Positions 32,855 through 40,123 of a stretch of DNA of 49,308 nt are shown here, piece after piece. Positions within the stretch are counted from its first letter, which is position 1; every line of letters starts with the position of its first letter. Both the position numbers and the translations under genes were made by a program. The notes under the pieces were generated by a model. It had not been told where the DNA came from and did not search any database. It worked only from the letters and a program-made list of their open reading frames with translations. This stretch comes from Paracoccus sigandri (GTDB lineage: Bacteria > Pseudomonadota > Alphaproteobacteria > Rhodobacterales > Rhodobacteraceae): positions 1 to 49,308 of the forward strand of contig NZ_QNRC01000031.1 in the NCBI RefSeq assembly GCF_003709565.1, given 5' to 3'.

Positions 32855-34078
32855 CTACAGCCGAAGCGCGGGCAGGACCGTGCCGCGGCATTCGCCGAAA
32901 CCGATCCGGTATCCCGCACCCTGCGCCGCGCCGCGCAGGGTAACGGTGTCGCCATCCTCCAGGAAGCTGCGGCCCTGGCCATCCGCCAGCCGCAGCGGCT
33001 CCTTGCCGCCCCATGACAGCTCCAGCAGCGATCCGCGGCTGTCCCTGTCGGGGCCGGAAATCGTTCCCGAACCCAGCAGGTCGCCCACCCGCATCGGGCA
33101 GCCCGAGCTGGTGTGATGCGCCAGCTGCTGCGCGGCCGAATAATACATCTCGCGGTAACTGGTCCGGGCAATGACGGTTTCCGCGCCGTTCTCGGGCGTC
33201 AGGCCGACCTCCAGCGCGATGTCGTAGAGCATCGGGCCGGGCTCGTGCAGATAGGGCAGCAGGGGCCGCGCGCGTTCGGGCGTGGATACGCGGAACGGCT
33301 GCAGCGCGGCGGCGGTCACGATCCAGGGGCTGATCGAGGTCGCGGTGGCCTTGGCCTGGAACGGCCCCAGCGGCTGGTATTCCCAGGCCTGGATGTCGCG
33401 CGCCGACCAGTCGTTCAGCAGGACATAGCCGAAGATCATCGCATCGGCCCGGCCGACCGACACCATCCCTTCGGAGGGCTGGCCGATGACCGCGCCCAGC
33501 TCCAGCTCCAGGTCGAACCGGGCCGAGGGCGCGAATCGCGGCAAGTCCTCGTCGGGTGCCTTGACCTGCCCCCATGGCCTGCGCACCGGCGTGCCCGACA
33601 CCACGACCGAGGAAGCCCGCCCGTTATAGCCGATGGGGATCGACAGCCAGTTCGGCGGCAGCGCATTCTCGGCGCCCCTGAACATCGTCCCGACATTCTC
33701 GGCATGATGGCGCCCGGCATAGAAGTCGGTGAACTCGCTGACCCGGAACGGCATCAGCAACCGCAGCCCGGCCAGCGGATGCAGATGCGGCGCGACCGCC
33801 GCGCGATGCGCCTCGTCCGACAGCAGCGCGGTCAGCCGCGCCCGCAGCGCCGCCCAGACCTCGGGCCCCGCCGCCATCACGGCATTCCACTCCGGCGCCG
33901 CGAACAGCGCCGGGTCCAGCCCGTGATCGACCGCCCCCACCTCCAGCACCATGTCGCCGATGGCTATTCCCATCCGCGCCCCGCCCCCGTCGTCGAACAC
34001 GCCACAAGGCAAATTGTTCAGCGGAAAGGAACACTCCGCCGCATTCGCACTCTCGACCCATGACCGGATCAGGCCCAT
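32855..34078 (-). CDS. fahA: Fumarylacetoacetase
   Basis: The product is 407 aa. It hydrolyses fumarylacetoacetate to fumarate and acetoacetate, the last step of tyrosine breakdown. The N-terminal SH3-like domain is followed by the catalytic FAH fold. The metal/active-site Asp and His lie in DFYAGRHHAENVGTMFRG, the Glu pair in LELELGAVIG, and the Asp in NDWSARDIQAWEYQPLGPF. AAAGGAGG lies 5-6 bases before the ATG at 34076-34078. The ribosome site falls in a degenerate repeat downstream of hmgA. It lies 143 bases after hmgA and is probably in the same transcript. Confidence 0.95.
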   Translation of the reverse strand: MGLIRSWVESANAAECSFPLNNLPCGVFDDGGGARMGIAIGDMVLEVGAVDHGLDPALFAAPEWNAVMAAGPEVWAALRARLTALLSDEAHRAAVAPHLHPLAGLRLLMPFRVSEFTDFYAGRHHAENVGTMFRGAENALPPNWLSIPIGYNGRASSVVVSGTPVRRPWGQVKAPDEDLPRFAPSARFDLELELGAVIGQPSEGMVSVGRADAMIFGYVLLNDWSARDIQAWEYQPLGPFQAKATATSISPWIVTAAALQPFRVSTPERARPLLPYLHEPGPMLYDIALEVGLTPENGAETVIARTSYREMYYSAAQQLAHHTSSGCPMRVGDLLGSGTISGPDRDSRGSLLELSWGGKEPLRLADGQGRSFLEDGDTVTLRGAAQGAGYRIGFGECRGTVLPALRL

Positions 34079-34150
34079 GACCGGCCTCCTTTCCTCCTGG
34101 CAATAAAGATCCCGCGGGCTTTCATCTTGGCAAAAATATCCCACGGGGGG
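34079..34150 (-). repeat. Dispersed repeat tail, two degenerate tandem copies
   Basis: On the minus strand CCCCCCGTGGGATATTTTTG is followed by CCAAGATGAAAG. A second copy, CCGCGGGATCTTTATTGCC with AGGAGGAAAG, comes next. Both resemble the tail of copies 1 and 2 (CCCCCCG-N-GG-TATTT). The second copy supplies the purine-rich ribosome site of fahA. Confidence 0.6.
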
Positions 34151-34192
34151 TCGCCGGCTGGTGCGCCACTGGTTCGAGAACCAGCCGGCGAC
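34150..34192 (-). promoter_or_regulatory. Two mutually exclusive hairpins between hmgA and fahA
   Basis: An outer perfect 13-bp stem pairs 34150-34162 with 34180-34192 (GTCGCCGGCTGGT/ACCAGCCGGCGAC). A nested hairpin CTGGTT-CGAG-AACCAG (34169-34184) uses part of the same 3' arm. Both cannot form together. There is no T-run on either side. It sits in the hmgA-fahA leader, where it could modulate processing or expression of fahA. Confidence 0.5.
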
Positions 34193-34221
34193 GGGTGTGA
34201 AACCCCCGGCCTTTTGGAGCG

Positions 34222-35583
34222 TCACTTCACGCCGGGCGTTCCGTCGAACTTCTTCTCCAGCCGGTTCCAGACCTCGATATATTCCTGCTGCATCGGCGCC
34301 TCGCGGGCGGCGAATTCGGTCAGGTGCTGGGGAAAGCGGGTCTCGAACATGAAGGACATGGTGTTGTCCAGCTTCTCGGGCTTCAGCGCGGCGTTGCTGG
34401 CGCCCTCGAAGGCGTCGCGGTCGGGGCCGTGGGGCAGCATGCAATTGTGCAGGCTGATGCCGCCCGGCGCGAAACCCTGCGGCTTGGCGTCGTAGATGCC
34501 ATAGATGTTGCCCATCAGTTCGGACATGATGTTCTTGTGATACCAGGGCGGGCGGAAGCTGTGTTCAGCCACCATCCAGCGTTCGCGGAACAGCACGAAG
34601 TCGATATTCGCCGTCCCCTCCTGCCCCGAGGGCGCGGTCAGCACGGTGAAGATCGACGGGTCGGGATGGTCGAACAGGATCGCGCCCACCGGCGAATAGG
34701 TGCGCAGGTCATATTTGTAGGCGCAGTAATTCCCGTGCCAGGCGACGACGTCCAGCGGGCTGTGGTCGATCCAGGTTTCGTGGAACTGGCCGCACCACTT
34801 GATGACGACGCGAGAGCGGGCCTCGCGATCCTCGAAGGCGGCGACGGGGCATTTGAAGTCGCGCGGATTGGCCAGGCAATTGGCGCCGATCGGGCCGCGA
34901 TGCGGCAGGTCGAATTTCTGGCCGTAATTCTCGCAGACGAAGCCGCGGGCCGGGCCCTCCAGCACCTCGACGCGGTAGACCAGGCCGCGCGGGATGATGG
35001 CGATCTCCTTCGGCTCCAGGTCGATCACCCCCAGCTCGGTGCAGAAGCGCAGCCGGCCCTCTTGCGGGACGACCAGCAATTCGCTGTCGGCCGAGAAGAA
35101 ATATTCGTCCTGCATCGACTGCGTGACCAGGTAGACATGGGACGCCATGCCGACCTGGATGTTCACGTCGCCCGCCGTGGTCATGCTGCGCATCCCGGTG
35201 ATCCAGGTCAGGTCCTCGGTCGGCACCGGGATCGGGTCCCAGCGATACTGGCCCAGGCTGGTCACGCCCGGCAGGACATGGGGCGCGGTCTTCCAGAACG
35301 GCAGCTCGATCGGCGCGAAACGCCCGACATGGCGGACCGAGGGGCGGATGCGATAGCACCAGGTCCGCTCGTTCTGGCCGCGCGGCGCGGTGAAGGCGGT
35401 GCCCGACAGCTGCTCGGCATAGAGCCCGTATGCGCATTTCTGGGGCGAGTTCTGCCCCTGCGGCAGGGCGCCCGGCAGCGCCTCGGTTTCGAAATCATTG
35501 CCGAATCCGGGCATGTAGCCGACATGGGTGCCGGTCGTGTCGCTTGCGCGGATCATGCCGCGCGGCAGGTCGTGGCGGGTCAT
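34222..35583 (-). CDS. hmgA: Homogentisate 1,2-dioxygenase
   Basis: The product is 453 aa (458 if it starts at 35598). This Fe(II) enzyme opens the ring of homogentisate to maleylacetoacetate. The conserved start MPGFGNDFETEALPGALPQGQNSPQ is present. The His/Glu iron ligands are in PPWYHKNIMSELMGNIYG and the third ligand in ISLHNCMLPHGPD. Two ATGs, 35583 and 35598, each have a strong ribosome site (AAGGAGG and GGAGGAGG). I list the shorter, which begins MTRHDLPRGM. It is divergent from marR and shares a regulatory region of about 115 bases with it. Confidence 0.95.
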   Translation of the reverse strand: MTRHDLPRGMIRASDTTGTHVGYMPGFGNDFETEALPGALPQGQNSPQKCAYGLYAEQLSGTAFTAPRGQNERTWCYRIRPSVRHVGRFAPIELPFWKTAPHVLPGVTSLGQYRWDPIPVPTEDLTWITGMRSMTTAGDVNIQVGMASHVYLVTQSMQDEYFFSADSELLVVPQEGRLRFCTELGVIDLEPKEIAIIPRGLVYRVEVLEGPARGFVCENYGQKFDLPHRGPIGANCLANPRDFKCPVAAFEDREARSRVVIKWCGQFHETWIDHSPLDVVAWHGNYCAYKYDLRTYSPVGAILFDHPDPSIFTVLTAPSGQEGTANIDFVLFRERWMVAEHSFRPPWYHKNIMSELMGNIYGIYDAKPQGFAPGGISLHNCMLPHGPDRDAFEGASNAALKPEKLDNTMSFMFETRFPQHLTEFAAREAPMQQEYIEVWNRLEKKFDGTPGVK

Positions 35584-35622
35584 GGCTGCCTCCTTCATGC
35601 CGCCTCCTCCGGCGGCCTTCAG

Positions 35623-35651
35623 ATATTCATTGCATTTGCAACGATTGTCAA
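35623..35651 (-). promoter_or_regulatory. hmgA promoter with operator in the spacer
   Basis: Toward hmgA, TTGACA (35651-35646) is a perfect -35; GAATAT (35628-35623) follows after 17 bases. The palindrome TTGCA-TT-TGCAA (35630-35641) lies wholly inside the spacer. The divergent MarR gene starts 50 bases away. A repressor bound here would block RNA polymerase directly. Confidence 0.6.
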
Positions 35652-35700
35652 GAAAGCTGTTGCGTGGCTTGATGATGGAAGCCCCTGGCCGGAGGATACC

Positions 35701-36207
35701 ATGCCCCACCGATTTCCCGAATTCGATCTGCAGCGCTTCCTGGCCTATCGCCTGGCCCGCGCCGCGCAGCACCTGTCCGAGGAACTGGCCCGCCGCTATC
35801 GCGACCGTTTCGGCATCTCGATCCCGGAATGGCGGGTGCTGGCGCATCTGGCCTATTCGGGCGATGTCTCGGTCCGCGACATCGAGATCCGCACCGGGAT
35901 GGAGAAGTCGCAGGTCAGCCGCGCGGCCGCCCGGCTGGAGGCGGCGGGACATGTCGCCAAGCAGGTCAACGAATGCGACCGGCGGCTGGTCTCGCTGTCG
36001 CTGACGCCGGGCGGCTGCGACCTGATGGCCGAACTGCTGCCCGTCGCGCTGGCCTATCAGGCCGAGATCGAGCAGCGCCTGGGCGGCGCGCTGGCGGGAT
36101 TCGAGGCCGGGCTGGATCGCCTGATCGGCGCCGCCGAAGACCCCGCCGACGACCGGGGAGACAACCGCGTCGAGCGCAGGGAAGAGCGGCATGATCCGGC
36201 TGCATGA
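35701..36207 (+). CDS. MarR-family transcriptional regulator
   Basis: The product is 168 aa. The winged helix-turn-helix covers FGISIPEWRVLAHLAYSGDVSVRDIEIRTGMEKSQVSRAAARLEAAGHVAKQVNECDRRLVSLSLTPGG (about 38-106), preceded by the LARAAQHLSEELARRY dimerisation helix. It is divergent from hmgA and overlaps maiA by 17 bases, so it is very likely the local repressor of homogentisate degradation, with an aromatic acid as inducer. GGAGGATACC lies before ATG 35701. The roughly 20 C-terminal residues are acidic/basic and non-conserved. Confidence 0.88.
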   Translation: MPHRFPEFDLQRFLAYRLARAAQHLSEELARRYRDRFGISIPEWRVLAHLAYSGDVSVRDIEIRTGMEKSQVSRAAARLEAAGHVAKQVNECDRRLVSLSLTPGGCDLMAELLPVALAYQAEIEQRLGGALAGFEAGLDRLIGAAEDPADDRGDNRVERREERHDPAA

Positions 36208-36811
36208 CTACTGGCGCTCCTCGGCCAGCTATCGGCTGCGGATCGCGCTGGAACTGGCCGGGCTGGACCATAACCGGCTGGCGGTGGACCTGACGCGCGG
36301 CGAACAGCAGGCGCCGGCCCATCTGGCGCATAACCCGCAAGGGCTGGTGCCGGTGCTGGAGATCGACGGGCTGCGCCTGGCGCAATCGCTGGCGATCATC
36401 GAATATCTGGACGAGACGCGCGGTCTTCGCCTGCTGCCGGGCGATCCCGCGGGCCGGGCGCGGGTGCGCGCCATCGCCCATGCCATCGCCATGGACATCC
36501 ATCCGGTCTGCAACCTGCGCGTGACCAACCATGTCCGGCAGCTGACCGGCGCGGATTTCGTGATCGAGGACTGGATGGCCCGTTTCCTCGGCCCCGGCCT
36601 CGCGGCGGTCGAGGCGATGGTGGATGACGGCGACTTCTGCCATGGCGGCCGGCTGAGCCTTGCCGATCTGTGCCTGGTGCCGCAGATCTACAATGCGCGG
36701 CGCTGGGGGATCGATCTTGCGCCCCTGCCGCGCCTGCGGCGGATCGAGGCGCATCTGGCCGCCCTGCCCGCCTTCGCCCGCGCCCATCCCGACCGGGTGA
36801 AGCCCGCCTAG
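36191..36811 (+). CDS. maiA: Maleylacetoacetate isomerase (zeta-class GST)
   Basis: The product is 206 aa. It isomerises maleylacetoacetate to fumarylacetoacetate with glutathione. The thioredoxin-like N-terminal domain carries the zeta-class motif SSASYRLRIALELAGL (about residues 10-25), and LAQSLAIIEYLDE is at the glutathione site. The helical C-terminal domain contains TGADFVIEDWMARFLGPGL and LSLADLCLVPQIYNARRWGID. GGGAAG lies before ATG 36191, inside the marR 3' end. Its TAG and the Rieske gene's stop share the palindrome CTAG (36808-36811). Confidence 0.93.
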   Translation: MIRLHDYWRSSASYRLRIALELAGLDHNRLAVDLTRGEQQAPAHLAHNPQGLVPVLEIDGLRLAQSLAIIEYLDETRGLRLLPGDPAGRARVRAIAHAIAMDIHPVCNLRVTNHVRQLTGADFVIEDWMARFLGPGLAAVEAMVDDGDFCHGGRLSLADLCLVPQIYNARRWGIDLAPLPRLRRIEAHLAALPAFARAHPDRVKPA

Positions 36812-37164
36812 CCCGCCGCGATGCGGATCATGCCGGCGACGCTCTCGACCGGCACCGCGTCCAGGCCGCAGGGCGCGCCGGCCAGCGCCGCGCCCGTGGC
36901 GATGTCGAAGGATGCGCCATGCGCCGTGCACATCAGCCGCGCGCCATCGGCGGACAGGATCTGCGGGCCGCGAGAATCCAGCGGCAGATACTGATGCGGG
37001 CAGGCATTCGCGTAGGCGCGCAAGCCCGCATCGGTGCGGGCGATCAGCAGGGGAAAGCTGCCGCGCGGCGTCGCGACCTGGACCGAATGCACGGTCCCAA
37101 CCTCGCTTTCGGGGCAGATCGGCGTGCCCGGCGCGGGGGCCGAGGCGTAATCGGTCCAGGACAT
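36808..37164 (-). CDS. Small Rieske [2Fe-2S] protein
   Basis: The product is 118 aa. Cluster ligands are Cys55 and His57 in ACPHQYLPL, and Cys79 and His82 in MCTAHGASFD, the Rieske C-x-H and C-x2-H pattern. The whole protein is one domain without a signal peptide or membrane anchor, so it is a soluble Rieske ferredoxin or oxygenase-component-like protein. Its partner is not encoded nearby. No step in the known homogentisate path needs such a protein. Start ATG 37162-37164 is where the conserved domain begins. It lies 151 bases downstream of hppD on the same strand. Confidence 0.85.
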   Translation of the reverse strand: MSWTDYASAPAPGTPICPESEVGTVHSVQVATPRGSFPLLIARTDAGLRAYANACPHQYLPLDSRGPQILSADGARLMCTAHGASFDIATGAALAGAPCGLDAVPVESVAGMIRIAAG

Positions 37165-37270
37165 GCGGCCTCTTGCGTAAGGCGCGCCCCCGTTGCGACG
37201 GGTGGCGCGGCCGGGACGGTCCTGCTGCGTTCCAACAGATTGCCGAAATGCCGCAGCTTCCTGTTCTGGC

Positions 37271-37314
37271 GCATTTCCGGGCGCAAGATCGGCGCCCGAT
37301 CTTGCGGGAAATGC
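37271..37314 (-). other. Large bulged hairpin immediately after hppD
   Basis: GCATTTCC, a GGG bulge and CGCAAGATCGG (37271-37292) pair with CCGATCTTGCG and GGAAATGC (37296-37314). This gives 19 perfect base pairs with a 3-base loop. It begins one base after the hppD stop. No T-run follows, so it may protect the hppD mRNA 3' end or reduce read-through to the Rieske gene. Confidence 0.6.
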
Positions 37315-37315
37315 T

Positions 37316-38428
37316 TCAGGCGGCGGGATCGGCGCTGAGAACGCCGCGGCGGATCTGGTCCTCCTCGATGGATTCGAACAGGGCGCGGAAATTGCCCTCG
37401 CCGAAGCCGTCATCGCCCTTGCGCTGGATGAACTCGAAGAAGATCGGCCCGATCACCGTCTTCGAGAAGATCTGCAGCAGGATCCGCGTCTCGCCGCCGC
37501 CGACCACGCCTTCGCCGTCGATCAGGATGCCGTGTTTCTTCATCCGCTCGATCGGTTCCTCATGCCCCGTCACGCGGCGATGCGACATCTCGTAATAGGT
37601 GTCGGGCGGCCCCGGCATGAATTCCATCCCCGCCGCCGCGATGGCGTCGGTCCCGGCATAGATGTCCTCGCTGGCGATGGCGATGTGCTGGATGCCCTCG
37701 CCCTTGTATTCGCGCAGATATTCCTCGATCTGGCTGTGATCGTCGGTGCTTTCGTTGATCGGGATGCGGATCTTGCCGTCGGGCGAGGTCAGCGCGCGGC
37801 TGACCAGGCCGGTCTGCTTGCCCTTGATGTCGAAATACTTGATCTCGCGGAAATTGAACGTGTCGTGATAGAACTTGTACCAGGTGTCCATGTTGCCGCG
37901 GACGACATTGTGGGTCAGGTGGTCCAGGTAATAGAAACCGAAGCCCTCGGGGCGCGGGTCCGGTTCGACCAGCCAGTCGTAATCGGCCTCATAGGCGCTG
38001 CCCTCGTCGCCATAGCGGTCGATGAAATAGAGCAGCGAGCCGCCGATGCCATGGACCGCCGGGGCCTCGATCGACTTGCCCTCGCCCGTATATTCCCGCG
38101 CGCCCAGGTCCAGCGCCCGTTTCAGCGCCACCTTCGCATCGACGACGCGCCAGGCCATGGCCGGGGCGCAGGGGCCGTGTTCCTTGACGAAACCCGCCGC
38201 ATGACCGTCGGGATCGGCATTCAGCAGATAGTTGATGTCGCCCTGGCGATAGAGCGTGATGTCCTTCGACTTGTGCTTCGCGACCGGAACGAAGCCCATC
38301 TGGCGGAAGATCCGGTCGAGGATCTCGGGCTGCGGATGGGCGAATTCGACGAATGCGAAACCGTCGGTGCCGGCCGGGTTGGCCTTGCTGATCGTAGCCT
38401 TGGGGGCGTTGTGCGGGAAGGGTCCCAT
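37316..38428 (-). CDS. hppD: 4-hydroxyphenylpyruvate dioxygenase
   Basis: The product is 370 aa. It converts 4-hydroxyphenylpyruvate to homogentisate with Fe(II) and O2. Two vicinal-oxygen-chelate domains are present. The iron ligands fall in LDHLTHNV, GIQHIAIAS and FFEFIQRKGDDGFGEGNF, and the C-terminal helix segment after it is normal. GGAGAGGAGCGCGCC precedes the ATG at 38426-38428. It is divergent from the AsnC/Lrp regulator, with 138 bases between them. It starts the pathway completed by hmgA, maiA and fahA. Confidence 0.97.
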   Translation of the reverse strand: MGPFPHNAPKATISKANPAGTDGFAFVEFAHPQPEILDRIFRQMGFVPVAKHKSKDITLYRQGDINYLLNADPDGHAAGFVKEHGPCAPAMAWRVVDAKVALKRALDLGAREYTGEGKSIEAPAVHGIGGSLLYFIDRYGDEGSAYEADYDWLVEPDPRPEGFGFYYLDHLTHNVVRGNMDTWYKFYHDTFNFREIKYFDIKGKQTGLVSRALTSPDGKIRIPINESTDDHSQIEEYLREYKGEGIQHIAIASEDIYAGTDAIAAAGMEFMPGPPDTYYEMSHRRVTGHEEPIERMKKHGILIDGEGVVGGGETRILLQIFSKTVIGPIFFEFIQRKGDDGFGEGNFRALFESIEEDQIRRGVLSADPAA

Positions 38429-38482
38429 GGCGCGCTCCTCTCCTGTTCGCTTGCTTCCCGGAGATGATGCCGCAGCGCGGCC

Positions 38483-38495
38483 GCAAGATGCTTGC
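38483..38495. promoter_or_regulatory. Inverted repeat in the hppD/asnC divergent region
   Basis: GCAAG-ATG-CTTGC is a 5-bp inverted repeat, 55 bases upstream of hppD and 72 bases before the regulator. A second palindrome, CGATATCG, lies at 38537-38544. These are candidate operators for the AsnC/Lrp protein; the dyads are short. Confidence 0.35.
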
Positions 38496-38566
38496 AAATC
38501 GCGCCGGATCGGCGATGCTGATGCACGGTATTTGGACGATATCGCGACGGGATGCAGGAAACGCGC

Positions 38567-39022
38567 ATGGACAGCTTCGATCATGCAATACTTGCCGCAT
38601 TGCAGCGCGACGGCACGATGACCAATGCCGCGCTGGCCGAGGTGGTGAACCTGTCGGCCTCGCAATGTTCGCGCAGGCGTGCGGCGCTGGAGGAAGCGGG
38701 GGTGATCGAGGGCTATACGGCGCGCCTGAACCCCGCCGCGCTGGGATACGGGTTGCGCGCGGTCATCCGGGTGAACCTGCGCAGCCACGGCCAGGGCAAG
38801 GACGACGATTTCGCCCGTTTCGTCACCGGCCATCCGATGATCCGCTCGGCCTTTTCGGTCTCGGGCGATGCCGATTACGTGCTGGACATCCGCGCCCGCG
38901 ACCTGGACGCATTCGCCGATTTCATCCACCGCCACCTGCTGCCGCATCCGCAGGTCGCGCAGGTGCGCTCGGAAATCGTGCTGAAGACGCTGAAGGACGA
39001 GCGCGGGCTGGCCCTGCCCTGA
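38567..39022 (+). CDS. Lrp/AsnC-family transcriptional regulator
   Basis: The product is 151 aa. The helix-turn-helix DHAILAALQRDGTMTNAALAEVVNLSASQCSRRRAALEEAGVIEGYTARLNP (about 5-57) is followed by a RAM ligand domain, VIRVNLRSHGQGK to the end. Proteins of this family bind amino acids such as tyrosine or phenylalanine and commonly control degradation genes beside them. Divergent from hppD, so it probably activates or represses it. AGGAAACGCGC lies before ATG 38567; ATG 38552 is an in-frame alternative with a weaker site. Confidence 0.9.
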   Translation: MDSFDHAILAALQRDGTMTNAALAEVVNLSASQCSRRRAALEEAGVIEGYTARLNPAALGYGLRAVIRVNLRSHGQGKDDDFARFVTGHPMIRSAFSVSGDADYVLDIRARDLDAFADFIHRHLLPHPQVAQVRSEIVLKTLKDERGLALP

Positions 39023-39028
39023 AAGGCG

Positions 39029-39412
39029 TCAGGGCGGGTCCAGCCGGATGGTCCAGCCGCCGGTCGCATTGACCTGCAGGTGATAGCGGCCGGGTTCCTC
39101 GATCAGATGCCGCCCCGCCCCGGCCCCGCCGCGATGCAGGTTGCGCACCACCCGGCCCTGGTCGTCCAACAGATACAGCACCATCACCGCATCGTCGCTG
39201 TCGAAATGCATCTCGACCGGGGCGCTGACCTCGAAAGGCTCGGTCACGCCGCTGCCCTTGCCGTGGAAGGCGCGCCCCTGCCCCGCAACCGGCAGCGCGT
39301 CATAGCAGGCCAGCCGCGCCGCATCCTCGGCCATCGCGCGGCAAGCGGCGAGGCCGGGATCGGCCCCCGCCGGCCCGGCCATCAGCGCGGCCGCCGCGCC
39401 AAGGCGGATCAC
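39029..39412 (-). CDS. Small secreted protein of unknown function
   Basis: The product is 127 aa. A signal peptide (MIRLGAAAALMAGPAGA) is followed by CRAMAEDAARLACYDAL, a pair of Cys in a motif (C...RLACYD) seen in several uncharacterised periplasmic proteins. The C-terminal part VMVLYLLDDQGRVVRNLHRGG, then GRHLIEEPGRYHLQVNATGGWTIRL, looks like a small beta-sandwich. I do not recognise a named family. Start GTG at 39410-39412 overlaps the pentapeptide gene's stop (GTGA), so the two are coupled. It belongs to the end of the PQQ dehydrogenase unit. Confidence 0.65.
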   Translation of the reverse strand: MIRLGAAAALMAGPAGADPGLAACRAMAEDAARLACYDALPVAGQGRAFHGKGSGVTEPFEVSAPVEMHFDSDDAVMVLYLLDDQGRVVRNLHRGGAGAGRHLIEEPGRYHLQVNATGGWTIRLDPP

Positions 39413-40053
39413 CAGTCGACCGGGCACCCTTCGCAATTCTCCATATGCACGCCTTCCCAGATGGCGAAGCGGATGTTGTTGGCCGCCAGATGCGCCTCGG
39501 CCAGGTCGGCGTGATAGAATTTCGCCTCGGCCAGGTTGGCGGCGACGATCCGGCAGCCGACGAATTTCGCCTTGTTCGCCCAGACCGCCTCCAGCGAGGC
39601 CGCCGTCAGGTCCGAGCCGCTGAAATCCGCCCCCGCCATGCGCGAATAATCCAGCGAGGCGCCGGTCAGGTCGGCACCGCGCGCGACCAGCCCCTGCAGG
39701 AAGGCCTTGCCCAGATCCGCGCCGCGCAGATCCGCCCCCGACAGGTCCGCCCCCTTCAGCGAGGCACCCGACAGGTCGGCCCGCGTCAGGATCGCGCCGC
39801 GCAGATCGGCGCCGTCCAGCACCATGCCCGACAGGTCCTGGTGCGACAGGTCGATGCCGGGGCAAGAGGCATCGGCGGCCAGCTCGCAACCGTTGATGGT
39901 CTGCGGGCCTTCGGGGCGGTCGTCGCTGTCGACAATGATCCGATAGCTGGTATCGGGCTGGATCTGCATCTGCGGCGCGGTCTCGGCCCAGGTCGCCGGA
40001 CCGGCCAGCGCGACAGCAAGCGCCAGCGGCGCGGCAGGGAAAGCTCGGGTCAT
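39409..40053 (-). CDS. Pentapeptide-repeat protein, secreted
   Basis: The product is 214 aa. Signal peptide MTRAFPAAPLALAVALAGPATWA (1-23). The middle holds repeats of A(D/N)LXX: LDGADLRGAILTRADLSGASLKGADLSGADLRGADLG and so on, about a dozen pentads over residues 85-200, expected to form a right-handed beta-helix. Pentapeptide proteins occur beside PQQ alcohol dehydrogenases in other species (for example the Pseudomonas ped cluster), but their role there is unknown. AAGGAGG lies before the ATG at 40051-40053. It follows the dehydrogenase gene by 70 bases. Confidence 0.85.
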   Translation of the reverse strand: MTRAFPAAPLALAVALAGPATWAETAPQMQIQPDTSYRIIVDSDDRPEGPQTINGCELAADASCPGIDLSHQDLSGMVLDGADLRGAILTRADLSGASLKGADLSGADLRGADLGKAFLQGLVARGADLTGASLDYSRMAGADFSGSDLTAASLEAVWANKAKFVGCRIVAANLAEAKFYHADLAEAHLAANNIRFAIWEGVHMENCEGCPVDW

Positions 40054-40086
40054 CGCGGTCCTCCTTCCATGGCGGTGAATGATGGG

Positions 40087-40109
40087 ACGGGGGCCGCAGG
40101 CCGGCCCCC
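40087..40109. terminator. Hairpin between dehydrogenase and pentapeptide genes
   Basis: CGGGGGCC (40087-40094) pairs with GGCCCCCG (40102-40109) around a 7-base loop. There is no T-run. It may lower expression of the pentapeptide gene relative to the dehydrogenase. Confidence 0.45.
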
Positions 40110-40123
40110 GCCCGTGGTCCGGC

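Noticed and set aside
36808..37164. Rieske protein as a needed electron donor of HppD
   Set aside because: HppD takes its electrons from the substrate's keto acid side chain, so it needs no ferredoxin. The link is positional only.
39409..40053. Gyrase-protecting (Qnr/MfpA-like) role for the pentapeptide protein
   Set aside because: It has a signal peptide and sits in the PQQ cluster, which points to the periplasm and not to DNA gyrase.
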